Part shown: in pieces, positions 1-8,319 of the stretch
Layout: each line of letters begins with the position of its first letter
Position numbering within the stretch: the first letter of the stretch is position 1
Origin: Phycisphaeraceae bacterium
GTDB lineage: Bacteria > Planctomycetota > Phycisphaerae > Phycisphaerales > UBA1924
Direction of reading: 5' to 3'
Length of the DNA: 64,000 bases
NCBI GenBank assembly: GCA_019636625.1
Contig: JAHBXE010000001.1
Location: 1 to 64,000, forward strand
Notes under the pieces: generated by a model
What the model saw: only the letters and a program-made list of their open reading frames with translations
Databases searched by the model: none
What the model was told of the DNA's origin: nothing
Translations under genes and position numbers: made by a program

Positions 1-80
<80 letters not shown>

Positions 81-98
81 TAGAGATGACGGGATGGA

Positions 99-935
99 AT
101 GAGGCAAACGCTGGACTTCGACGTGAGAATCACTACACTGGGTTTCGTGTTTCTCAGAGGCTCAACTCACCTTGCCGCAGTCATTTCGGCGGTAGGAACG
201 CTGGCTGCACTTTCCAGTTGCACCTGTCACGCACCTCAACCACAAAGTCGGTTCGCATCGTGCTCTGATGATTGCGACCGATCAGCGCCCGGTGCTCAAT
301 CCAAGCGGCGCCATGCACACATTCTTGATGTGCGTGTTTCTCGGCATTTCGATAAGTCGTCTGGGGTGTTGATCGATGATCCTACCCATTTTAGAATCGA
401 AGGGATACGTCTTGCAGATTTGATCATGTCCGTATGCCACGTTTCTAGTCGGCAGGTCCAGGGACCTACCCGAATCATTGACACTTGCCTCGCGGTCGAG
501 ATTCAAGGGTCCCATGCCAAGCAGGCCAGGGCTACGGTACTCTTGTCGGCGGCCAGCGCTGCACTCGGGGTTGAGGTCGAAATGGCGCGAGAGTACTCGG
601 AAGTGATCGTGCTCGGCAAAGACCACGAGCTGCGGGGACCGCCAACCAGCGGATCGAAGGTCCTCTTTGTAAGCGGGGCGGCAAACCGATGGGAGGCAAG
701 AGCAGTGCCGATGGCTGGCATCGTTGAAGCTCTCAGCGAGCGATTCGACGCCGTAGTTATTGACGAGAGCGGGTGTGGTGGCACGTATGACGTGGCCTTG
801 CAGGTGCCGACCGGAGGCAGCTGGAAATCGGATGCAGGGCTGCAAGCTGTTTCTGATCAGTTGCAACTTCGACTCACTCGCACTAAGCGGGTCGTACCGA
901 TCGTCCGGGTCGTTCAAGTGTCGAACGAACCGTAA
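99..935 (+). CDS. TIGR03435/DUF3738-like secreted protein
   Basis: Protein of 278 residues. A hydrophobic stretch at about residues 20-41 ends in LSSC, a weak lipobox, so it is probably exported and perhaps lipid-anchored. The middle reads like the TIGR03435 family of Acidobacteria and Planctomycetes: a GI-LADLI segment followed by a region with a Leu-rich helix and an EYSEVIVLGK strand that corresponds to the family's usual pre-strand motif. The C-terminal part contains a MAGIVEALS helix and a V-V-I-D-E-S-G-C-G-G-TYD segment, matching the family's typical VVDKTGL-G-YDF pattern. Function of the family is unknown. The start is uncertain because an ATG at 86 in another frame and internal GTG codons also exist. 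Assignment rests on pattern memory only. Confidence 0.5.
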   Translation: MRQTLDFDVRITTLGFVFLRGSTHLAAVISAVGTLAALSSCTCHAPQPQSRFASCSDDCDRSAPGAQSKRRHAHILDVRVSRHFDKSSGVLIDDPTHFRIEGIRLADLIMSVCHVSSRQVQGPTRIIDTCLAVEIQGSHAKQARATVLLSAASAALGVEVEMAREYSEVIVLGKDHELRGPPTSGSKVLFVSGAANRWEARAVPMAGIVEALSERFDAVVIDESGCGGTYDVALQVPTGGSWKSDAGLQAVSDQLQLRLTRTKRVVPIVRVVQVSNEP

Positions 936-1002
936 CATCTGGCGAGCTTGCGCGGAATGCTCGCCAGGTCAGTTTCCGAATTCCGCGAAGGAGAAGGTCA
1001 TT

Positions 1003-1371
1003 ATGAGTATCGCAGCCCTCGTACTTGCCCTCAGCACTTTTACGGGGTCGCCCTCAACGCAATGCGACCCCTCGAACGGTCTGTTGTCCGAGGCGGTAGC
1101 CTCAATGCAGCTCTCCGGACTGGCAAAGGCACGTCTGGAGGCTCAACTTGCAGGAACGGCCGCCGGCGCGACAAAGCCGACAACCGAACGTACAGCCTTG
1201 GCGTCGCTCTGGGATGACGATTACTTCGAGGTCGACGTGGTGTACGTTGATACCGACTCGGATGGCGTGCTGATGTCTTACAAGGCGGTTGACACGCCAC
1301 CTTTGTGCTTTGCCCGAGCCACATTCAGACAATCAACCCTTGAACTTATCTCTATAAACTGGAACATCTGA
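1003..1371 (+). CDS. small secreted protein, 3' end inside IS terminus
   Basis: Protein of 122 residues with no family I recognise. The start is chosen because GAAGGAG lies 10-18 bases upstream of ATG 1003. Residues 1-16 are hydrophobic (MSIAALVLALSTF) and look like a short signal peptide, followed by mature sequence with Cys at about 21 and Cys near 102. The stop codon TGA (1369-1371) lies inside the left terminal inverted repeat of the IS element that begins at 1368, so the native 3' end of the gene was most likely lost on insertion. It follows the TIGR03435-like gene by 67 bases and may have been in one transcript with it. Confidence 0.5.
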   Translation: MSIAALVLALSTFTGSPSTQCDPSNGLLSEAVASMQLSGLAKARLEAQLAGTAAGATKPTTERTALASLWDDDYFEVDVVYVDTDSDGVLMSYKAVDTPPLCFARATFRQSTLELISINWNI

Positions 1372-2506
1372 ACAATACCGCGTGTGTGGTGCGGGGTGAA
1401 CCGAGGGCATGTGAACTCGATGAGGTCAGGTGCTTGGTTGGAGGAACTTCCCCGCGGCTCACGCCGCTCTCAGGCTCAGGCTCCTCTTGATGTTGCACGC
1501 GGTCAGGGTCAGGGCGAAGTCCAGGGCGTTGCGTTCTCGGCCTCGGTACCTCACCCTCCGGTACCCGAGTTGCTGCTTGAGCATCGCCGTGGGATGCTCG
1601 ACCCGGGCCCGGCCTTTGGACACCAGCCGGTTCCACCGCTCCTGCCAGTCGTAGAGCTTCTTCTGCCCGCGGTTGCGTTTGTAGCAGATGCCGTCGATCA
1701 CGCCGCGCGACCGCAGCGCCTCCCGGCGTGCGCGGTCCGAGTACGCACTGTCGGCCAGCACCAGCTTGGCCTCCCGATCGGTCAGCTCATCGATGTAGTT
1801 GCTGTCGTGCTCCTTGGCCGTGCCGAAGCGGTAGTCCGTCACGATCCCCGACAGGTCCGCCGCGATGTGCCCCTTGTACCCGTGGTGCGGCACGCCGTGC
1901 TTGCTCGTGAAGCTGGCGTCCTGGTCGCGTGTGGTTGTGCCGTCGGGACGGGGCCGGCCGCGTGGGGCCTCGATGATCGTCGCATCCACCATCGTCCCCT
2001 CCTTGACCAACAGGCCCTGACGCTCGATGTGCTTCACGACCGCGTCGAAGATGACATCGTGGAGGCCGGCCTCGCGCAGGCGGGCCCGGAACTTCACGAA
2101 CGTGGTCTCATCGGGCGTGGTGTCCGTGAAGGACAGCCCGACGAACTTGCGGAAGCTGATCCGGTCCTTGAGCGCCTCCTCCAGCCCGGGGTCCGACAGG
2201 TTGTTCCACTTGGCCAGCATCAGGCACTTGAGCATCAGCACCGGGCTCCAGGCCGGCCGGCCCGCCCCGGTCCCCCTGTACTCCGGCAGCTTCAGGATCG
2301 GCGCCGCCAGCTTCTCCCACGGCGTGGCCACGTCGAGCCGCTCCAGCAGCGCCCCCGACCGCGGCCCGCCCAGCTCCACCATCATCGCGTCCACAAAGCC
2401 CAGCGACTCGTTCTTCCGCATGCCCATGATCGTCTCCATGCCGCCCGATTCACCCGGCCGCATTCAGGTACGATCATTCTCGCACAACGGTTGCGCGATT
2501 GTTCAG
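1368..2506. mobile_element. IS5-family insertion sequence, about 1.14 kb
   Basis: The ends carry a perfect 9-bp inverted repeat, CTGAACAAT at 1368-1376 and ATTGTTCAG at 2498-2506. Weaker matches continue inward for about 20 more bases and include a shared GGTGCG/TTGTGCG block. One intact transposase gene fills the inside. Size and single-gene layout are normal for IS5 elements. I could not find a convincing target-site duplication: the left flank reads ..AACAT and the right flank AGATT... The element sits directly on the stop codon of the small gene to its left and about 200 bases from the end of the sigma54 regulator gene. Confidence 0.8.
1459..2463 (-). CDS. IS5-family DDE transposase
   Basis: Protein of 334 residues, intact. 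The three catalytic acidic residues are recognisable: Asp in MVDATIIEAP, Asp in VLADSAYSD and Glu in RVEHPTAMLK. An N-terminal DUF772-like region carries the segment W-NLSDPGLEEALKDRISFR and then TPDETTFVKFR, usual for IS5-group transposases. The C-terminal GYRRVRYRG block follows the catalytic Glu as in the family. The first ATG lies 43 bases inside the element; a later ATG (MGMRKN) would also give a normal N-terminus. High GC like its neighbours, so not obviously recent foreign DNA by composition. Confidence 0.9.
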   Translation of the reverse strand: MRPGESGGMETIMGMRKNESLGFVDAMMVELGGPRSGALLERLDVATPWEKLAAPILKLPEYRGTGAGRPAWSPVLMLKCLMLAKWNNLSDPGLEEALKDRISFRKFVGLSFTDTTPDETTFVKFRARLREAGLHDVIFDAVVKHIERQGLLVKEGTMVDATIIEAPRGRPRPDGTTTRDQDASFTSKHGVPHHGYKGHIAADLSGIVTDYRFGTAKEHDSNYIDELTDREAKLVLADSAYSDRARREALRSRGVIDGICYKRNRGQKKLYDWQERWNRLVSKGRARVEHPTAMLKQQLGYRRVRYRGRERNALDFALTLTACNIKRSLSLRAA

Positions 2507-2686
2507 AGATTCCAACTGTCAGAATCCTTGCTCCCAACATTGCCAAGTCTGCTTCAAAGCTCTCGCGAACGGATTTCGCTGGGACTGCAAGTGCAACGAT
2601 GTTGGATGCTGGGGCTTTGAGTGACGCCGGCGTAAACGACGACGAGACTACGTGTGCGTAAGGCGCGTTTGATCGAGCAGCGCGAA

Positions 2687-2702
2687 CGAGCGAGAACGCT
2701 CG
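2687..2702 (-). terminator. hairpin after the sigma54 regulator gene
   Basis: CGAGCG and CGCTCG (2687-2692, 2697-2702) form a 6-bp perfect stem with a 4-base loop 8 bases beyond the stop codon of the leftward regulator gene. No clear U-tract follows, so it could be a weak terminator or an mRNA 3' stabiliser. The rest of 2507-2709 carries no convincing gene. It may include the displaced 3' end of the small gene at 1003. Confidence 0.4.
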
Positions 2703-2709
2703 AAAGACG

Positions 2710-4167
<1,458 letters not shown>

Positions 4168-4178
4168 AGACAAGAAGT

Positions 4179-4670
4179 TTAGGGGACGAACTGCGCCCGT
4201 GCCGCGGCGCACATCGCGATCGCGATGGCGTCGGCGACGTCCGGCGGCTCCGGCGCGGCCTTGAGCCCCAGTCGGTCCTTCACCGCTTCCTGCATCTGCT
4301 CCTTGCCGGCGTGGCCGTTGCCGGTCAGGAACTTCTTGACTTCGTTGGGTTTGAGTTCGACGAGGGTGAGGCCGGCGCGGCGGATGGAGAGCAGAATGAC
4401 GCCGCGGGCGTGGCCCATGGAAATGGCGGTGGCGGGGTGCTTGTAGTGGGCGAAGAGCGCCTCGACGGCAACCGTTTCGGGGCGGAGGCGTTCGATGAGG
4501 GCGGCGATGTCGGTCTCGAGCTCGAGGAGGCGATCGGAGACGGTCTCGCGTTTGCCCGCGCCGGTGAGGCGGAAGACGCCGGCCTCAATGAGCGTCGGAT
4601 CGAGCCGTGCGCTCTCGACGCAGCCGTAGCCGGTGATGCGCAGGCCGGGGTCGATGCCGAGGACTCTCAC
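4179..4670 (-). CDS. ruvC: crossover junction endodeoxyribonuclease RuvC
   Basis: Protein of 163 residues, normal length for RuvC, the nuclease that cuts Holliday junctions with RuvAB. The four catalytic acidic residues are visible: D7 in LGIDPG, E70 in VAVEALF, and D144 and D147 in PPDVADA. The start is a GTG at 4670 that overlaps the ribE stop in a GTGA tetranucleotide, suggesting translational coupling to ribE. ruvA and ruvB are not in the window. The regulator gene begins 11 bases downstream on the same strand. Confidence 0.93.
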   Translation of the reverse strand: MRVLGIDPGLRITGYGCVESARLDPTLIEAGVFRLTGAGKRETVSDRLLELETDIAALIERLRPETVAVEALFAHYKHPATAISMGHARGVILLSIRRAGLTLVELKPNEVKKFLTGNGHAGKEQMQEAVKDRLGLKAAPEPPDVADAIAIAMCAAARAQFVP

Positions 4671-5293
4671 GGTCGGGGCTCCATCCCGGGGGAAGGAATC
4701 AATGGGGCGAAGTGCTCGAGGTAGTTCACGATCGTCTTGGCGATGGGATCGGCTTCGATATTCACGCGTTGGCCGGGCTTGAGTTGAGCGAGGGTGGTGA
4801 GTTCGAGGGTGGTGGGGATGAGCGCGACGGCGATTGAGCTTCCCGCATGGTTGACGTCGGCGAGGGTGAGGGAGACGCCGTCGATGCAGATGGAGCCCTT
4901 GGGCGCCATGAACTTCATAAGGGAGGTAGGGAGCCGGACCGTGACGCGCCACTCGGGGGTGGTCTGGACCCGGCCGACGGTGCCGAGGCCGTCGATGTGT
5001 CCCTGGACGAAGTGTCCACCGAGGCGGTCGCCGACCTGGAGGGCGCGTTCGAGATTCACCCTGTCGCCTGAAGCGAGGGAGCCGAGGTTGGTCTTGGCGA
5101 GGGTTTCGGGGACAGCGTCGAACGACATGAGGTTGCCGGACGTGTCGACCACGGTCAGACAACAGCCGGAAACGGCGATGGATTCGCCGCGGGATGGGAG
5201 CCAGGGGGGGCCCTCGATGGTGAGGCGCACCCCTGCCGGAGAAGGGGAGGCGGAGCGGAGGGTGCCGAGGGCTTGGATCAGGCCGGTGAACAC
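4667..5293 (-). CDS. ribE: riboflavin synthase alpha subunit
   Basis: Protein of 208 residues that dismutates two 6,7-dimethyl-8-ribityllumazine molecules into riboflavin. It shows the two internally repeated lumazine-binding barrels: the first opens with FTGLIQALG and contains ESIAVSGCCLTV; the second contains GGHFVQGHIDGLG and then GSICIDGVSLTLA. The GTG at 5293 gives the family's usual start right before FTGLI; an ATG at 5323 would add ten residues, and neither has a clear Shine-Dalgarno sequence. First gene of the leftward group with ruvC. Confidence 0.93.
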   Translation of the reverse strand: MFTGLIQALGTLRSASPSPAGVRLTIEGPPWLPSRGESIAVSGCCLTVVDTSGNLMSFDAVPETLAKTNLGSLASGDRVNLERALQVGDRLGGHFVQGHIDGLGTVGRVQTTPEWRVTVRLPTSLMKFMAPKGSICIDGVSLTLADVNHAGSSIAVALIPTTLELTTLAQLKPGQRVNIEADPIAKTIVNYLEHFAPLIPSPGMEPRP

Positions 5294-5323
5294 GGTGGAA
5301 CTGTCGCAGGTTCGGGGTCGCAT

Positions 5324-5516
5324 GTAAAGGGAGGGTGCGGCTTGACCGGCCGCCCGCGCGCCTCGATACTGGTCGGCCCTGCACTTATGCCCTTGGTTTC
5401 CCTGTCGGCTTGCTGCCCCCGTATCCTTTGCCCCTTCCGCCCTCCCCCCCGTCCCCCCGTCCCCCCATGCCCCTTCCCAGGCGTCGTTGACGCTCCCTTT
5501 TGAGAGGTTCTGACTG
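5324..5516. other. divergent intergenic region with G/C tract
   Basis: Space between ribE (leftward) and the propeller lipoprotein (rightward), presumably holding both promoters. I see no convincing -35/-10 pair. On the plus strand 5444-5466 reads seven C, GT, six C, GT, six C; the complement is runs of G separated by AC, the same motif as the insert in purH. GAGAGG upstream of ATG 5517 may act as ribosome binding site. Confidence 0.5.
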
Positions 5517-6656
5517 ATGCGTGCTCTGAACTTGACGTACCGCGGTGGAGTTGCCCTGCTGGCCGCGAGTCTGTTGATGGGGTGTTCATCGGACCCGTAC
5601 ACCGTTGGGAAGGGGATGTCGCCGGACAAGCGTTTGGCGGCGTTCTCGACGGATGCGGGGGATTGGGCGAAGCTCGGGTATCGGAGGGACTGGACGGGGT
5701 TCCCGGCGATCACGGGGAACCTGCCGATCCAGTTCATTGCCCCCAAGGCGGATGTGGTGGTGGTGCTGGAGGCGGGAAGCCAGGTGAGCGTGCTGGAGGC
5801 ATCGACGGGCGCCTCGCGGACGGTCGCGGAGCTGGCGAATCCGCTGACGCGGTTTGTGGGGCTGGAGGTGGATGGGGATCGGGTGTTTGCGATCAGCGAA
5901 GCGGAGGTGTTCACGGTGGATGCGCAGACGGGGGTGCTGCGTGATCGGAAGCGGATTGAGAAGGTGGTGGCGACGGAGCCGGCGGTGTTCGGCGGGCTGA
6001 TGATCTTCGGGACGCCGGCGGGCGAGGTGATGGCCCACATGGCGCTGGGGAGCATCGGGGGTGTGAAGGTGTGGGGCTTTGGGATGAGCGGGCCGGTTTC
6101 GCACAAGCCGGTGCTGCTGGGATCGACGGTGGGGGCGGTGGCGCAATCGGGGCAGGTGGTGTTCCTGAACGCGGAGACGGGGGGGCTGATCGGGCGGAAC
6201 AGCATGTTCGGAGGCGTGGAGACGGACCCGGTCGCGGACAACAACATCATGTTTGTGGCGAGCCTGGACCAGTCGCTGTACGCGTTCTCGCCCTTTGACG
6301 GGTCGATGCTGTGGCGGTACCGGACGGCGCACCCGCTGCGCACGCAGCCCACGGCGTTCGGCGGGAGGGTGTACTGCTCGATCCCCGGGGAGGGTCTGGT
6401 GGCGTTTGAGGGATCGAGCGGGTCGGTGCTGTGGCGGTGCAAGGACTTCAGCGACGGGGTGGTGGTGGCGATCAACCGGAACCGACTGCTGGCGTTCAAC
6501 GGGAGCGAGGCGGCGCTGATCGACCCGGAGCGGGGCGACCTGCTTGAGCGGGCGAAGGTGCCGGGGGTGGCGATGCTCAAGCCCGACTCGTTCGTGGACG
6601 GCAACCTGTACGCGGTGAGCCGTTCGGGCGTGGTCGTCAAGTTCCTGCGGCGGTGA
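5517..6656 (+). CDS. PQQ-like beta-propeller lipoprotein
   Basis: Protein of 379 residues. The N-terminus has a basic and hydrophobic segment ending in the lipobox LLMGC (Cys at about 23), so it should be a lipoprotein facing the periplasm. The rest consists of repeated strands with the PQQ/WD-like pattern, for instance VFLNAETGGLIGR, LYAFSPFDGSMLWRY, LVAFEGSSGSVLWRC, in which a DG or G-S turn is followed by Trp-Arg. This is the architecture of BamB-like and other PQQ-binding-like propellers, which mostly scaffold other proteins; no enzymatic residues are evident. It ends 3 bases before purH and may be cotranscribed with it, but no functional link is known. Confidence 0.8.
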   Translation: MRALNLTYRGGVALLAASLLMGCSSDPYTVGKGMSPDKRLAAFSTDAGDWAKLGYRRDWTGFPAITGNLPIQFIAPKADVVVVLEAGSQVSVLEASTGASRTVAELANPLTRFVGLEVDGDRVFAISEAEVFTVDAQTGVLRDRKRIEKVVATEPAVFGGLMIFGTPAGEVMAHMALGSIGGVKVWGFGMSGPVSHKPVLLGSTVGAVAQSGQVVFLNAETGGLIGRNSMFGGVETDPVADNNIMFVASLDQSLYAFSPFDGSMLWRYRTAHPLRTQPTAFGGRVYCSIPGEGLVAFEGSSGSVLWRCKDFSDGVVVAINRNRLLAFNGSEAALIDPERGDLLERAKVPGVAMLKPDSFVDGNLYAVSRSGVVVKFLRR

Positions 6657-6659
6657 GCC

Positions 6660-8303
6660 GTGCCGGACCTCGTGCCCATCTCGCGGGCGATTCTCTCCGT
6701 CTCGGATAAGACGGATCTGGTGCCCTTTGCGCGGGCGCTGGCCTCGCACGGGGTCGAGATCATTTCGACGGGGGGGACGGCGCAGGCCTTGGCGGCGGCG
6801 GGGATCGCCGTCACGCCGATCGACAAGGTGACGGGGTTTCCGGAAATCATGGGAGGGCGGGTCAAGACGCTGCACCCGATGGTGCATGGGGGCCTGCTGG
6901 GCGTGCGGGATGAGGCGGAACACGCCGCGGCGATGAAGGCGCATGGGATCAGGCCGATCGACCTGGTGTGCATCAACCTGTACCCGTTTGAGCGAACGGT
7001 GAGCGTGCCGGGAGTTCAGGAGCGGGAGGCGATCGAGCAGATTGATATCGGTGGGCCGAGCATGATCCGCTCGGGGGCCAAGAACTTTGAGTGGGTGACG
7101 GTGGTGACGTCGCCGGGGGCGTACGACCGGGTGGTGGGGGAGCTTGGCGCGAACAACGGGCGGACGACGAGGCGGCTGCGGAGCGAGCTGGCGGCGGCGG
7201 CGTTTGCGAGGACGGCGGAGTATGACTCGGCGATCGCGGCGTACCTGAGCCGCTCCGGGGAGGCGGCGTTCCCGCAGACGTTGCGGCTGGGGTATGTGAA
7301 GGTGGACGAGCTTCGGTACGGGGAGAACCCGCACCAGGAGGCGGCGCTGTACCGCGATCCGGCTTCGACCGGGCCTTCGGTGGTGAATGCGCGGAAGCTT
7401 CACGGGAAAGAGCTGAGCTACAACAACATCAACGATGCGGCGGCGGCGCTGGAGCTGGTGAAGGCGCTGGGGCGGCTGCGGCCTGGGGCGGTGGGGGCGG
7501 CGGTGATCAAGCACACGAATCCGTGCGGGTGTGCGTGCGTGGTGGAGGGCGCGGGGGCGGTCCGCCGGGCCGTGGACCTGGCCATCGCGGGGGATTCGCT
7601 CGCGGCGTACGGCGGGATCCTGGCGGTGAACCGGGTCATCGATCGCGACGCGGCGGAGCGGATCTGCGGGCCCGACACGTTCCTGGAGGTCATTGTCGCG
7701 CCGGAGTTCACGCCCGAGGCGCTGGACATGATTCGGGCGCGATGGACGGGTGTGCGCCTGCTGGCGACGGGGGAGCGGGCGGCCTCGACGCGGCGAAAAC
7801 TGGAGTACCGGTCGGTGCCGGGGGGCATGCTGGTGCAGGATCGGGATGTGCGGACGCCCACGCCGGGGGCGTGGGTGCATGCGGCGGGTCCGGCGCCGAC
7901 GGCGGCGCAGCTCGAAGCGGCGGCGATGCTGGAAGTGGTGGTGCGGTTTGTCGGGAGCAATGCGGTCGTGATCGGGGGCGACGGTGGTGCGGGGGCGACG
8001 GTGCTGCACGCGACGGGCGGGGGGCAGGTGGATCGCGTGACGGCGTGCAAGATCGCCGTTGAGAAAGCGGGGGGGGTGGGGGGGACGGGGGGGACGGGAG
8101 GGGCGGGGAACAGGGCGAAGGGAGCGATTGCGGTGGGGGATGCGTTTTTCCCGTTCCCGGATGGGCCGAAGATTCTGTGCGATGCGGGGGTGTCGATGAT
8201 CGTGCATCCCGGTGGGTCAAAGCGCGATCAGGAGACCTTTGACTTGTGCGCAGCGCGAGGCGTGACGTGCATGACGACGGGGGTTCGGCACTTCAAGCAT
8301 TAG
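6660..8303 (+). CDS. purH: bifunctional AICAR transformylase / IMP cyclohydrolase
   Basis: Protein of 547 residues carrying out the last two steps of purine synthesis. The N-terminal MGS-like cyclohydrolase domain shows ISTGGTA at about 35-41 and the GRVKTLHP motif; the AICAR transformylase domain shows RYGENPHQ, SYNNINDA and KHTNPCG at about 284. Near the C-terminus GDAFFPFPDG and the HPGGS motif are intact. The oddity is a Gly-rich insert at about residues 470-487 (GGVGGTGGTGG) just before the AFFPF segment, encoded by a G-run repeat. The start is GTG three bases after the preceding stop. The protein is a little longer than the usual 510-530 residues because of the insert. Converges on purSL. 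Confidence 0.95.
   Translation: MPDLVPISRAILSVSDKTDLVPFARALASHGVEIISTGGTAQALAAAGIAVTPIDKVTGFPEIMGGRVKTLHPMVHGGLLGVRDEAEHAAAMKAHGIRPIDLVCINLYPFERTVSVPGVQEREAIEQIDIGGPSMIRSGAKNFEWVTVVTSPGAYDRVVGELGANNGRTTRRLRSELAAAAFARTAEYDSAIAAYLSRSGEAAFPQTLRLGYVKVDELRYGENPHQEAALYRDPASTGPSVVNARKLHGKELSYNNINDAAAALELVKALGRLRPGAVGAAVIKHTNPCGCACVVEGAGAVRRAVDLAIAGDSLAAYGGILAVNRVIDRDAAERICGPDTFLEVIVAPEFTPEALDMIRARWTGVRLLATGERAASTRRKLEYRSVPGGMLVQDRDVRTPTPGAWVHAAGPAPTAAQLEAAAMLEVVVRFVGSNAVVIGGDGGAGATVLHATGGGQVDRVTACKIAVEKAGGVGGTGGTGGAGNRAKGAIAVGDAFFPFPDGPKILCDAGVSMIVHPGGSKRDQETFDLCAARGVTCMTTGVRHFKH
8066..8120. repeat. G-tract repeat inside purH
   Basis: On the plus strand there are 8 G, T, 7 G, AC, 7 G, AC, GGG, A and further G runs. 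The repeating unit is about nine bases (seven G plus AC), which keeps the purH frame and encodes Gly-Gly-Thr. The same G-run/AC pattern appears at 5444-5466 in the opposite orientation. Such DNA can form a G-quadruplex and is prone to slippage, so copy number could vary between strains or be mis-assembled. Confidence 0.75.
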
Positions 8304-8319
8304 GCTGCTGGAGCGGCGG

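Noticed and set aside
5586..8207. An 873-codon open frame on the minus strand
   Set aside because: It runs opposite both the propeller lipoprotein and purH, which have clear family motifs. Its sequence is Arg/His/Pro-rich shadow.
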